DNA of 64,000 nucleotides from Gracilimonas mengyeensis (GCF_900182705.1 NZ_FXTP01000013.1:62001-126000); one strand, 5' to 3'; shown: positions 26,960 through 35,549, counted from the first letter of the stretch. Numbers and translations are program-made. Notes: generated by a model from the sequence alone, not told the origin.

Positions 26960-28726
26960 ATGGATGTACAAGTATGGACGTATATTTTAGTAGGCATAAC
27001 CTTTGCCATTTACATCGGCATCGCCATTTGGTCGAAGGCCGGCAATACCAGTGATTTTTATGTAGCGGGCTCGCATGTGAGTCCGCTTACCAACGGGATG
27101 GCCACAGCGGCGGATTGGATGTCGGCGGCTTCCTTTCTCTCCATGGCCGGACTCATTTCCTTTATGGGATACGACGGCGCGGTGTACCTGATGGGGTGGA
27201 CCGGCGGCTATGTGCTACTGGCACTTTTGCTGGCACCGTATCTTCGCAAATTTGGCAAATTCACCATTCCCGATTTCATCGGCGATCGCTACTACTCCAA
27301 CTTTGCGCGTACCATCGGTGTGGTTTGTGCGGTGATCGTTTCCTTCACCTACGTGGCCGGACAAATGCGCGGGGTGGGGCTGGTCTTTTCCAAGTTCCTG
27401 GAGGTAAATATTGATATCGGCGTACTGATTGGGATGGCCATTGTTTTCTTTTATGCCGTATTAGGCGGGATGAAAGGCATCACCTACACGCAGGTGGCGC
27501 AATACTGTGTGCTGATATTTGCTTTCATGGTGCCGGCTTTCTTCATCTCCTTTCAGCTTACAGGGAATCCGATTCCACAACTCGGCTTTGGTTCCACGCT
27601 GGCAGACGGCTCCGGTCAATACCTGCTTGAGAAACTGGATCAACTGCACACTGAGCTTGGTTTTGCGGCTTACACCAGCGGCACCAAAAGCATGCAGGAT
27701 GTCTTCTTCATCACGGCTGCACTGATGATTGGTACGGCCGGACTCCCGCACGTGATTGTGCGTTTTTTCACGGTGCCCAAAGTAAAAGACGCCCGTATTT
27801 CAGTCGGCTATGCCCTGATTTTTATCGCGATTCTTTACACCACCGCACCGGCTATTGCGGCCTTTGCCAAGTACAATATGATGGAAACGGTAAGCGAGGA
27901 AGAATACACCGAAATGCCCGAGTGGTTTGGCACCTGGGAAGAAACGGGCTTGCTTACCTGGGTAGATAAAGATGATAATGGCATCATCACCTATGCTCCG
28001 GGCGCGGCTATTGAAGGCTTGCCGGACATACAGCGAAATGAAGCCGGAGAAATTATCCGGGGTCCATTTGGGGAGGTGCAAGTCAACAACGCGCCTGCCG
28101 AAGGTCCCAATGAACTCTATGTGGATCGCGATATTATGGTGCTGGCCAATCCCGAAATTGCAAATCTGCCCGCTTGGGTTGCAGGCCTGGTAGCCGCCGG
28201 TGGACTTGCAGCCGCCCTTTCTACGGCCGCCGGTTTGTTATTGGTGATTTCCACGGCGGTTTCCCACGATCTTATCAAAAAACAGATCAAAACCGATATC
28301 AGCGATAAAGCCGAACTGATGTGGGCTCGTGTAGCCGCAGCCGGTGCCGTGTTGGTAGCCGGATATTTCGGTATCAATCCGCCGGGCTTTGTGGCGGAAG
28401 TGGTGGCTATTGCCTTTGGATTGGCGGCCGCTTCGTTTTTCCCGGCCATCATCCTTGGAATTTTCTATAAGAAGATGAACCGGGAGGGTGCCATCGCCGG
28501 AATGATTGCCGGACTGTTGTTTACCCTTGCCTATGTCATCTTCTTCAAGATTGCCTATCCGGAGTTCAACTCACCGGAATACTGGTGGTTTGGCATTTCA
28601 CCGGAAGGCATCGGTACGCTGGGTATGATCCTGAACCTGCTGGTTTCCTTTGCTGTTGGGATGATCTATCCCGAACCGCCCGAGGATGTGCAGGAGATGG
28701 TGGAAAGCATTCGTTATCCGCAGTAG
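26960..28726 (+). CDS. Sodium:solute symporter (SSS, VC_2705/ActP-like subfamily)
   Basis: 588 residues with about 13 membrane segments. SSS family marks include AADWMSAASFLSMAGLI, GGMKGITYTQVAQY, TAGLPHVIVRFFTVP and AALSTAAGLLLVIS. Subfamily members carry short organic acids such as acetate with Na+. A roughly 80-residue hydrophilic loop (about 310-395) sits between membrane segments, as is usual in this subfamily. The gene pairs with the DUF4212 gene 3 bases upstream. Confidence 0.92.
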   Translation: MDVQVWTYILVGITFAIYIGIAIWSKAGNTSDFYVAGSHVSPLTNGMATAADWMSAASFLSMAGLISFMGYDGAVYLMGWTGGYVLLALLLAPYLRKFGKFTIPDFIGDRYYSNFARTIGVVCAVIVSFTYVAGQMRGVGLVFSKFLEVNIDIGVLIGMAIVFFYAVLGGMKGITYTQVAQYCVLIFAFMVPAFFISFQLTGNPIPQLGFGSTLADGSGQYLLEKLDQLHTELGFAAYTSGTKSMQDVFFITAALMIGTAGLPHVIVRFFTVPKVKDARISVGYALIFIAILYTTAPAIAAFAKYNMMETVSEEEYTEMPEWFGTWEETGLLTWVDKDDNGIITYAPGAAIEGLPDIQRNEAGEIIRGPFGEVQVNNAPAEGPNELYVDRDIMVLANPEIANLPAWVAGLVAAGGLAAALSTAAGLLLVISTAVSHDLIKKQIKTDISDKAELMWARVAAAGAVLVAGYFGINPPGFVAEVVAIAFGLAAASFFPAIILGIFYKKMNREGAIAGMIAGLLFTLAYVIFFKIAYPEFNSPEYWWFGISPEGIGTLGMILNLLVSFAVGMIYPEPPEDVQEMVESIRYPQ

Positions 28727-29289
28727 AAAACAGCCCATCGGTCCGACGGCTTTCAGCCCGTCCGACCGATGGGTAGAATTCGAGCACGGAAGCCTTAGCT
28801 AACGATCGGACGACTCTTTTGCAGGATTACGGGCACGGGTAGGAAAGCCATTCGTCAGATCGTGTTCGGGATGGTTTTATCGCATCTTGGGTAGATGGCT
28901 CTAAGCCCGTCTGTACAAAAGAGTGACTTATCTAATCAAACCCAATACAGGAGTAATATTAGAGGGAATACGCCGGTTACTGTTATGAAATAAGAGGCAT
29001 GTCATGCTCTTGGTGTATTGAATTATCATTCATAATCCAAAAAATAAATCACGCGCAGGTTTATATTTTATAATATTTTGAACGTTATATTTAGTAGTAT
29101 TTTTTTCTAATAAAATGATTATTGAATAAATAATTCAAGTTAAATTTTACAATTTATAGTTCATTTTATAGATTTAGGGCGAGGTACAAAAGGGGGGTAA
29201 ATATCACAATATTATACCGGGGATTTATTCTTCCTTTCTATTTGACTGTAGACATCTCATTATAATATTTATCAATCGGGGAAAAGAAA
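28727..29289. other. Non-coding gap before the ATP-grasp operon
   Basis: 563 bases. The left part holds a long hairpin (28734-28773) and looser repeats of the same words (GGCTCTAAGCCCGTC near 28900). From about 29030 the sequence turns very AT-rich and probably carries the promoter of the rightward operon at 29290. No gene is supported. Confidence 0.5.
28734..28773. repeat. Long GC-rich hairpin after the symporter gene
   Basis: A 16-bp stem with one mismatch (CCCATCGGTCCGACGG paired with the arm ending at 28773) around a short loop, 7 bases past the symporter stop. There is no T tract, so it is either a processing/stability hairpin or a dispersed palindrome rather than a classic terminator. 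Confidence 0.6.
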
Positions 29290-29985
29290 ATGATAGAGAC
29301 GCATCCATTATTGACTGAAAAAGAAATATCCAGGATTAAGTCCATTGTGGACAACTTCGAAAATGATTGGGTAGAACGTTCGGATGGTTTCTATACTCTC
29401 GGCGCATCATCCTATCTGGACGCAGCCACAGAATCTTATGAGAAGTACCAGCAAAAAGCTGACGCTATCAACACAAAACTAAGAGAGCAGCTGGGGTTTT
29501 TATATAAAAAAGTGGAGAAAGATTTAGAGGATCATATGGGGCAGAAGGTAACCGTTACAAAAAAATTTGCCGTCCCGGGATTTCACATCTGGCTGGAAAA
29601 TGGCCTTCCCAGGATACCGGGTCCCACTTATCATTTTGATGTACAGCACTTATCTATTCCCTGGAATGGGAAAGAAACCACCATCGAAGAAACCAACAGG
29701 GATGAAATGTTTACCTTTACGCTGCCCATTGAATTGCCTAAAGCCGGCGGCGGATTGGATATTTGGGACATTGATCATTCTGAAATAGCGAATCAGGAAG
29801 TCGAAGACTTAATCCCTAGGCGCAAACGATATTTTTGCACCTATAAGTTGGGGAAGATGGTCATTCATTCGGGATTAAAACTACACCGGGTTGCGGTAAC
29901 CTCGCCTATTTATGAGGGAGACCGCAGGATAACACTTCAGGGGCATGGCCGCCTTATAGACGGCCAGTGGGTGCTATACTGGTAA
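29290..29985 (+). CDS. 2-oxoglutarate/Fe(II) oxygenase-like protein
   Basis: 231 residues, no signal peptide. The double-stranded beta-helix iron site is suggested by H115-F-D117 (YHFDVQH), a distal His (H193 or H199 in MVIHSGLKLH) and an Arg after it (R212/R213 in DRRITLQGHG) to hold 2-oxoglutarate. The N-terminal 90 residues are helical. Such enzymes hydroxylate amino-acid side chains or small molecules. It leads an apparent four-gene operon with a Lys/Glu repeat protein and two ATP-grasp-type proteins, so a peptide or protein side chain is a reasonable substrate (inference). A purine-rich GGGGAAAAG precedes the ATG. The fold call comes from motifs only. Confidence 0.65.
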   Translation: MIETHPLLTEKEISRIKSIVDNFENDWVERSDGFYTLGASSYLDAATESYEKYQQKADAINTKLREQLGFLYKKVEKDLEDHMGQKVTVTKKFAVPGFHIWLENGLPRIPGPTYHFDVQHLSIPWNGKETTIEETNRDEMFTFTLPIELPKAGGGLDIWDIDHSEIANQEVEDLIPRRKRYFCTYKLGKMVIHSGLKLHRVAVTSPIYEGDRRITLQGHGRLIDGQWVLYW

Positions 29986-30059
29986 TAAAAAACAAAGGGA
30001 TTTTTCGAAAAGCAGCATCTAATCATCGGTACAATCAAAAATAAAAAACTACGAGAACT

Positions 30060-30803
30060 ATGAATTACACAAAAAGAGAACTCAAAGATAAAAACGTTAA
30101 GGAATTACGCGATATAGCCAAAAAACTGGATCATGATGCCGTAACGGGGTACAGCGACATGAAAAAATCTGAACTCGTTGAGGCCATATTGAAGGCTCAG
30201 AAATCAGCAGCAGGAGATTTAGATATTAAACGACTCGAAGGCGTAATCCGGGAAGTAGTCCGGGCTGAACTGGACAGATATCTGGAAGACCGTTTGCGGG
30301 AGTTTATCCCAAAGTTTGTTAAGGAGAAGACTCCGGATAAGCTCTTTCAGCCTGAAGGCAAGAACTTCCCTGAAAAGAATGTGAAGGAGGAACGGGAAGG
30401 TAAAACCAAAGGGGAAAAAGAAGGTAAAGGCGAGAAAGAAAAAGCCGAGAAGGAAGGCAAGGCAGAAAAGGAGAAGGCCGAGAAAGAGGGCAAGAGTGAA
30501 AAAGAAAAAGCCGAAAAAGAGGGTAAAAGCGAAAAAGAGAAATCAGAGAAAGAAGGTAAGGGAGAGAAAGAGAAATCGGAGCATGAAGGTGGATTTCAGC
30601 CGGGCAATTTCTTTGATCCCAGCGATCTGAATAATAAAATTGGACGGGTACAGGCATCCCTTTCTGAGCAACAGGTGACCTTGCAGCGGCTTGAGCATTT
30701 TATAAAACAAAGTTTACGTCCCGATCTGAATAAAGGCGCCCTGAGAAATGAACCTGATTATGACGATAACGATGACGTGGATAAAGTGAGTGAAGGCCGG
30801 TAA
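30060..30803 (+). CDS. Lys/Glu repeat protein with Rho_N/SAP-like N-terminus (candidate modification substrate)
   Basis: 247 residues. Residues 5-47 resemble the Rho_N/SAP-type helical domain (KELRDIAKKLDHDAVTGYS..KKSELVEAIL). Residues 55-95 form an amphipathic helix. Residues 119-173 are five 11-residue repeats of the form EKEGKxEKEKx (x is A, S or G). The C-terminal 70 residues include a coiled helix (VQASLSEQQVTLQRLEHF) and an acidic end (DYDDNDDVD). No membrane segment or signal peptide. The gene sits 74 bases after the oxygenase gene and 5 bases before the degenerate ATP-grasp gene. The Lys/Glu array offers many paired side chains for an ATP-grasp ligase; that role is inference. Alternatively it is a charged single-helix scaffold or nucleic-acid binder. 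Confidence 0.75.
   Translation: MNYTKRELKDKNVKELRDIAKKLDHDAVTGYSDMKKSELVEAILKAQKSAAGDLDIKRLEGVIREVVRAELDRYLEDRLREFIPKFVKEKTPDKLFQPEGKNFPEKNVKEEREGKTKGEKEGKGEKEKAEKEGKAEKEKAEKEGKSEKEKAEKEGKSEKEKSEKEGKGEKEKSEHEGGFQPGNFFDPSDLNNKIGRVQASLSEQQVTLQRLEHFIKQSLRPDLNKGALRNEPDYDDNDDVDKVSEGR
30414..30578 (+). repeat. 33-bp in-frame tandem repeat, five units
   Basis: Encodes the five EKEGKxEKEKx units (residues 119-173) of the protein at 30060. Units match exactly at protein level except for the variable Ala/Ser/Gly positions, while codons differ (gag/gaa, aag/aaa). The array has therefore been held by selection or is not brand new. Confidence 0.85.
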
Positions 30804-30808
30804 GGTGT

Positions 30809-31522
30809 ATGATATCATCAAGCGAAAAAGAGCTGCTCATTCTTGCCGAAGATTCAGATCCAAGTGCAGAGTGGGCGGTTCATTATCTAAAAAAACTCGA
30901 TTTTTGCAGGGTTCGGTTGGTTACCCATGGCCAGCTGGCCTCTGCAAAAAATTGGGTTCACCGGGTGAATAAAAACTCTGCTACTTTCAATGGGGTGCTT
31001 TCTAACGGAACTCCTTTATTCAGAGATCAGACCACAGGAGGCATAAATCGTCTAAAACAAATTCCATTTAAATTGGAGCACCCTGTGGATGACCAGGATT
31101 ATGACTATGCCGTCCATGAAATGACCACTTTTTTTGTCAGTGCTTTGGAAGCTATGCCAGGGGCGTGGATCAATGCGGCAGGTCCACGCAGCATTGCGGG
31201 AAACTGGCGGTCTAAACAGGAGTGGCATATCCTGGCAGCAAGAGCGGGATTAAAGACTTACCGTTTATCTCTGGATGATTTATATCCACCGGAGAAAGAG
31301 AGTTCATTGATTGTGTATCAAGGGAAGACTTATGGAGGAGAGTATCCCCCTGAAGTTAAAGAACAGTGCATTCGTCTTGCAAACCTGACAGGCCATACTA
31401 TGTTGGGCATAAGCCTTGAGCCCACTATCGAGGGATGGTTTTTTAATGGTGCCGCGCCTATTCCGGATTTGGAAACAGGGGGAGTGCCCCTGCTTGCGGA
31501 TATTGCAAAAAACGTGTTATAA
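30809..31522 (+). CDS. Degenerate (pseudo) ATP-grasp protein, paralogue of the next gene
   Basis: 237 residues. It shows no complete known domain alone but aligns in three blocks with the ATP-grasp ligase encoded next. Block 1 is an N-terminal pre-ATP-grasp part (LLILAEDSDPSAEWAVHYL). Block 2 is AWINAAGPRSIAGNWRSKQEWHILAARAGLKT (119-150) against ALVVNPADGISTNYSKPYQLQKIQEAGFSIPD. Block 3 is PEVKEQCIRLANLTGHTMLGISLEPTIEGWFFNGA (181-215) against DEVEEKCVKLTKALGLVISGIDFKHHPDGAYYCLEVN. The middle carrying the ATP-binding Lys is missing, and the metal-binding E-x-N has become N-G-A. It is thus probably a non-catalytic partner or substrate binder. Gaps of 5 bases upstream and 12 downstream mark a tight operon. 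Confidence 0.65.
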   Translation: MISSSEKELLILAEDSDPSAEWAVHYLKKLDFCRVRLVTHGQLASAKNWVHRVNKNSATFNGVLSNGTPLFRDQTTGGINRLKQIPFKLEHPVDDQDYDYAVHEMTTFFVSALEAMPGAWINAAGPRSIAGNWRSKQEWHILAARAGLKTYRLSLDDLYPPEKESSLIVYQGKTYGGEYPPEVKEQCIRLANLTGHTMLGISLEPTIEGWFFNGAAPIPDLETGGVPLLADIAKNVL

Positions 31523-31534
31523 ACTGCCTAAACT

Positions 31535-32455
31535 ATGATTGTATTATTTGGGATTCCTTCACAGCCTTCACTGACCTATATTATTAGTGCATTTGAGAAA
31601 GAGAAAGTCACTCCGGTAGTTATAAATCAGAGAGAACTGCCTTATGCACGTCTGGAAGCTTCCGTATACGATGGGGTATTTTCAGGGGTACTCAAAACTC
31701 AAAGCCAGACAGTATCTTTAGATACAGCAAGATCGGTTTATTCCAGGTTTATGGATTACCGTTATTTGCCGGCGGTGGAAAATAAATCCAATGATCATCC
31801 TCTGGCGGTGCACACCCAGCAAATTCATTCACAACTTTCTGTTTGGCTGGCTACTACCCAGGCACTGGTAGTGAACCCGGCTGATGGCATATCCACAAAT
31901 TATTCAAAGCCTTATCAGTTACAGAAGATTCAGGAAGCCGGTTTTTCTATTCCGGATACTCTGGTGACTTCCGATCCCGAAGAGGTGCAGCGGTTTAAAG
32001 AAGGACAGGGAGAGGTCATTTTTAAGTCAATCAGCAGCATACGGTCTATTGTAAAGAAGCTGAAAGCAGAAGATATGGAGCGGTTGAAGCACATCCTGTG
32101 GTGTCCGGTACAGTTTCAGCAGTATATTCCCGGGGATAATATCCGCGTGCATGTGGTGGGAAATCAGTGTTTTGCTACCAGAATCACCACATCAGCTACG
32201 GTGGACTATCGCTATTCATCCAGTAATGATGATCCTGTTTTCTCTCCCATGAAACTGCCGGATGAAGTGGAAGAAAAGTGTGTAAAATTAACCAAAGCAC
32301 TTGGATTAGTTATTTCGGGCATTGATTTCAAACACCATCCGGATGGTGCGTACTATTGCCTGGAAGTAAATCCAACACCGGCATTTTCCTATTACGAGTC
32401 CCGCACCGATCAACCCATAAGCACAGCCATTGCTCAATTGTTGATGGAAGTTTGA
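31535..32455 (+). CDS. RimK-like ATP-grasp ligase
   Basis: 306 residues. N-terminal pre-ATP-grasp domain (1-115), then the ATP-grasp fold: K164 in VIFKSISS for ATP, hinge region FQQYIPGDNIRVHVVG (194-209), D264 in GIDFK, and the metal pair E277/N279 in LEVNP. Relatives join a carboxylate, activated as acyl phosphate, to an amine or hydroxyl. Members acting on peptides include RimK and the graspetide ligases. It is the last gene of the 29290-32455 operon and its only complete ligase. I cannot assign a substrate; the neighbouring Lys/Glu repeat protein is the obvious candidate. Downstream lies a small hairpin (32529-32548). Confidence 0.85.
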   Translation: MIVLFGIPSQPSLTYIISAFEKEKVTPVVINQRELPYARLEASVYDGVFSGVLKTQSQTVSLDTARSVYSRFMDYRYLPAVENKSNDHPLAVHTQQIHSQLSVWLATTQALVVNPADGISTNYSKPYQLQKIQEAGFSIPDTLVTSDPEEVQRFKEGQGEVIFKSISSIRSIVKKLKAEDMERLKHILWCPVQFQQYIPGDNIRVHVVGNQCFATRITTSATVDYRYSSSNDDPVFSPMKLPDEVEEKCVKLTKALGLVISGIDFKHHPDGAYYCLEVNPTPAFSYYESRTDQPISTAIAQLLMEV

Positions 32456-32528
32456 GGAGACATTTTTAAATTAGGTGAGTTCGAAATAATAATAGTTGTA
32501 GATCAGATAAATAAGAACTTAAAAAGTC

Positions 32529-32548
32529 ATCCCTGCGAAGGCAGGGAT
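32529..32548. repeat. ATCCCTGC-type dispersed palindrome
   Basis: ATCCCTGC-gaag-GCAGGGAT, preceded by GTC. The word GTCATCCCTGCGAAGGCAGG is a widespread intergenic palindrome in bacteria. It lies between the convergent ATP-grasp and trkH genes and may help end both transcripts, although no T tract follows. Confidence 0.6.
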
Positions 32549-32682
32549 CTAATAGTTGTAAGTCAGTCATCGCTTAGTTCAGAAAAAAGCTATTTGATTT
32601 GAGGTTTCCGCGACAATTTTTTCGGGATATGACTGATGGGAATTATCAGCAAAACCACTTCTTATATTGAACTCAGGTTCAA

Positions 32683-34197
32683 TTATTGTCGCCAGAAAGC
32701 AGGCGAGAAAATAATAAGTACGGTAAAGATCTCAAGGCGACCGACCATCATCAGTAAAATGAGCACCCATTTACCCAAAATCGGCAAACCGGCGAAATTG
32801 TCGGTCGGACCAAAATCACCCCAACCGGGACCAATATTACCAATAGCGGCAATGCTGGCGCCAATGGAGGAGAGGATATCATAGCCAAAAAGACTGATGA
32901 TGAAAGCCCCGGTGGCAAAGATGAAAATATACAGGATAAAGAAGCTTAGTACCGTGCGCTGTATGTTCTGGCTGATGGCCTGGTCGCCAATGCGTACAGG
33001 GAGAATGGCTTTGGGATGAACAATTTGCTTGATCTCCCGGACCGTGTTGCGAATCAGTATCATCCAGCGAATCATTTTGATACCGCCTCCGGTAGAACCC
33101 GCACAACCTCCGGTGAAAAACAGCAGGAATAAGAAAAAGGCTCCAATGGAATTCCATAACTCATAGTCATTCGTTCCAAAGCCCGTACTGGTGACGATAG
33201 AGACTACCTGGAAAGCGCCGTAACGAAGCGCATCAAGAATGGAGTAGTTGTTGATTATCCAAAGCGAAGATGATACAACTACAATCCCAATAAAGATTAC
33301 CAGCGAGTAGAAACGGAGTTCACGGTTGGCAAAAAACAGCCTACGATCTCCCCGGAATAACCGAAAGTGCAGCGCAAAGTTAACCCCCGCCAAAAACATA
33401 AAAACGGTTATCACCCAATCAATATAAGCCGAGTCAAAGGCTTCCACGCTGGCGTTTTTGGTGGAAAAACCGCCGGTAGCCATCGTGGCAAAGGCATGGT
33501 TAATGGCTTCAAACCAATCCATGGAGGGATGCACCCACAGTAAAAGAAACTCAATGAAAGTGAACGCCACATACACGCCCCAGAGTAACTTGGCCGTTTC
33601 CTGTACGCGTGGAGTAAGTTTGTCGGCGGTAGGACCGGGAGACTCGGCCTGGAATAGCTGCATACCACCAATGCCCAAAAGCGGCAAAATAGCTAGCGAA
33701 AGTACGATGATTCCCATTCCGCCCAGCCAGTGGGCCAATGAGCGCCAGAAAAGGAAACTTTTGGGAATATCTTCGATCTTGGGGTTTTCCCAACCGGTGC
33801 TGGTGGTTCCACCCAATACAGTGGATCCGGTGGTGGTGAGGCCGCTCATGGTTTCAAAAACGGCATCGGTGAAAGAGGGAAGTACACCGGAGATAATAAA
33901 AGGCAAAGCACCCACCAAGGAAAGAGACAGCCAGGTAAGGCTTACAATCAGAAAACCTTCGCGAATACGAATTTCCTGTTGGGGTTTGAACATGTACCAC
34001 ATCAACCCGCCAAAACCGAAGGCGATGCCGGCTGATATCACAAAAGAGTGCCAGGTATCGGAACCGTACACCAGGTCAATGATGGCAGGGGTAAGCAGGG
34101 CAAAGCCCATAAAGAAAATGAAAGCACCCAGAACGCCCAATACCACGGTAAAATGGATATTGGCTCTGGGAGTCGGATTGCTTGAGACTAATGCCAT
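32683..34197 (-). CDS. trkH: TrkH-family potassium uptake channel subunit
   Basis: 504 residues, about ten membrane segments. The four pore-loop repeats that bind K+ can be seen: TGLTTTGSTV, ATMATGGFSTK, VTSTGFGTND and AAIGNIGPG. With the cytoplasmic TrkA gating ring it imports K+. It is intact, unlike the KtrB-like gene further right. The start overlaps the trkA stop by one base (TAATG), so the two are translationally coupled. Confidence 0.95.
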   Translation of the reverse strand: MALVSSNPTPRANIHFTVVLGVLGAFIFFMGFALLTPAIIDLVYGSDTWHSFVISAGIAFGFGGLMWYMFKPQQEIRIREGFLIVSLTWLSLSLVGALPFIISGVLPSFTDAVFETMSGLTTTGSTVLGGTTSTGWENPKIEDIPKSFLFWRSLAHWLGGMGIIVLSLAILPLLGIGGMQLFQAESPGPTADKLTPRVQETAKLLWGVYVAFTFIEFLLLWVHPSMDWFEAINHAFATMATGGFSTKNASVEAFDSAYIDWVITVFMFLAGVNFALHFRLFRGDRRLFFANRELRFYSLVIFIGIVVVSSSLWIINNYSILDALRYGAFQVVSIVTSTGFGTNDYELWNSIGAFFLFLLFFTGGCAGSTGGGIKMIRWMILIRNTVREIKQIVHPKAILPVRIGDQAISQNIQRTVLSFFILYIFIFATGAFIISLFGYDILSSIGASIAAIGNIGPGWGDFGPTDNFAGLPILGKWVLILLMMVGRLEIFTVLIIFSPAFWRQ

Positions 34198-35549
34198 TAT
34201 TGGAAGAGCTTGGTTACTTTATCAATAGCAGTAGGAAGGCAAAAGATGATAACCCGGTCGTTATCGTCTACCTGGCTGGCACCGGTAACAATCTCAACCG
34301 AACCGTTACACAGAATACCACCGATAACGCATCCATCCGGTAGTCTTAGTTTTTTAATAGGTTTTTTGGTGATTTTAGAGCCGGGCGTGGCTTGCAGTTC
34401 AATCACTTCTGCTTTTATGCCGCGCAACTCAGTAACAGAGATAACTTTTCCACGACGTACATAGCGGTGGATTTCATTGGAGGCTGCTACTTTTTTATTG
34501 ATGACTGCATCCAGGCCAATGGTTTGTGCCAGCGGGATGAAATCAGGTTTTGAAACCAGCGCCACCGTTTTCTTCACCTCCAGATGCTTGGCCATCAGGC
34601 AGGAGATAATATTGGATTCTTCATCATCAGTAACTGCGATAAAGGCATCCATCTCGTTGATGCCTTCGGTAACCAACAGGTCGGGATCGGTGGGATTGCC
34701 GTTCAGCACCATCACTTCTTTAAGCTCGATGGCTAATTCTTCAGCCAACTCGTAATCCGGTTCAATAAGCTTTATAGACCAGTTCTTGGTTTGATCAGCA
34801 CAAAGTAGCCGGGCAATCATGGCCCCCATGTCGGAGCCGCCCGCAATCATTACACTGTGGAGTTCCGTTTCTTTTTTACCGGTGGTTTTAATCACCTGGG
34901 GAATATGCTCGGTCTTGGCCAGTATAAACACCTGGTCATATTTCTGCAGTTTAATAGAACCGTTGGGGATGATGGTTCGTCCGCGCCGGCCAATTGCTAC
35001 TACCCGAAACACAATATCAGGGAACCTATCGGCATATTCGTTTAATGAAACACCATTCAGGGGCGAGTTGGCTTCCAGACGGATGCCAATGAGCTGCATT
35101 TTCTTATCAGCTAGGTTGATAACATCGCTGGCGGAAGAACGTCGTAAGAGATGGGCAATTTCCTGGGCGGCACTTAATTCCGGGTGAATCATAACATCAA
35201 TGCCCAGGTCGGAAGGAGACAAAGGAGCTTCTTCTCCTGAAAATTCTTCACTGCGAACGCGGGCTATAACCATTTTAGCTCCCAGGCGTTTGCCAATCAT
35301 GCCCGACATCATATTCACTTCATCCACACTGGTAACGCAAATCAGAATATCTGCATCGCTGACTCCGGTATCAACCAGATCTTTAACAGAGGTAGCATTT
35401 CCTTCTTTGGTAAGCACGTCCAATGATTCGGTTACGCGGGATAAAGGTCCGCGTTCCCGATCCAGAACGGTAACATCATGTTTTTCAGCAGAGAGCACAC
35501 TTGCCAGGTCGTAACCTATTTCTCCGGCCCCAATAATAACTATCTTCAA
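34197..35549 (-). CDS. trkA: TrkA, NAD-binding regulator of K+ uptake
   Basis: 450 residues with two RCK units in tandem: N-terminal Rossmann MKIVIIGAGEIGYDLA, first RCK_C (about 140-220), second Rossmann MIAGGSDMGAMIA, second RCK_C at the end. This duplicated length is typical of TrkA. It binds NAD(H)/ATP and gates the TrkH channel encoded next. It is divergent from the ktrB-like gene, with 138 bases between them. Confidence 0.95.
   Translation of the reverse strand: MKIVIIGAGEIGYDLASVLSAEKHDVTVLDRERGPLSRVTESLDVLTKEGNATSVKDLVDTGVSDADILICVTSVDEVNMMSGMIGKRLGAKMVIARVRSEEFSGEEAPLSPSDLGIDVMIHPELSAAQEIAHLLRRSSASDVINLADKKMQLIGIRLEANSPLNGVSLNEYADRFPDIVFRVVAIGRRGRTIIPNGSIKLQKYDQVFILAKTEHIPQVIKTTGKKETELHSVMIAGGSDMGAMIARLLCADQTKNWSIKLIEPDYELAEELAIELKEVMVLNGNPTDPDLLVTEGINEMDAFIAVTDDEESNIISCLMAKHLEVKKTVALVSKPDFIPLAQTIGLDAVINKKVAASNEIHRYVRRGKVISVTELRGIKAEVIELQATPGSKITKKPIKKLRLPDGCVIGGILCNGSVEIVTGASQVDDNDRVIIFCLPTAIDKVTKLFQ

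Noticed and set aside
30414-30578. Possible CRISPR array
   Set aside because: The 33-bp units are contiguous and in frame inside a gene, with no spacers. No CRISPR array or cas gene was seen anywhere in the window.
30319-30657. Leu/Ser/Phe-rich frame antisense to the Lys/Glu repeats
   Set aside because: Composition is the direct complement of GAA/AAG repeats; not a real membrane protein.
33458-34228. 256-residue frame antisense to trkH
   Set aside because: Shadow of a high-confidence membrane protein gene; low-complexity Ser/Pro/Lys composition.
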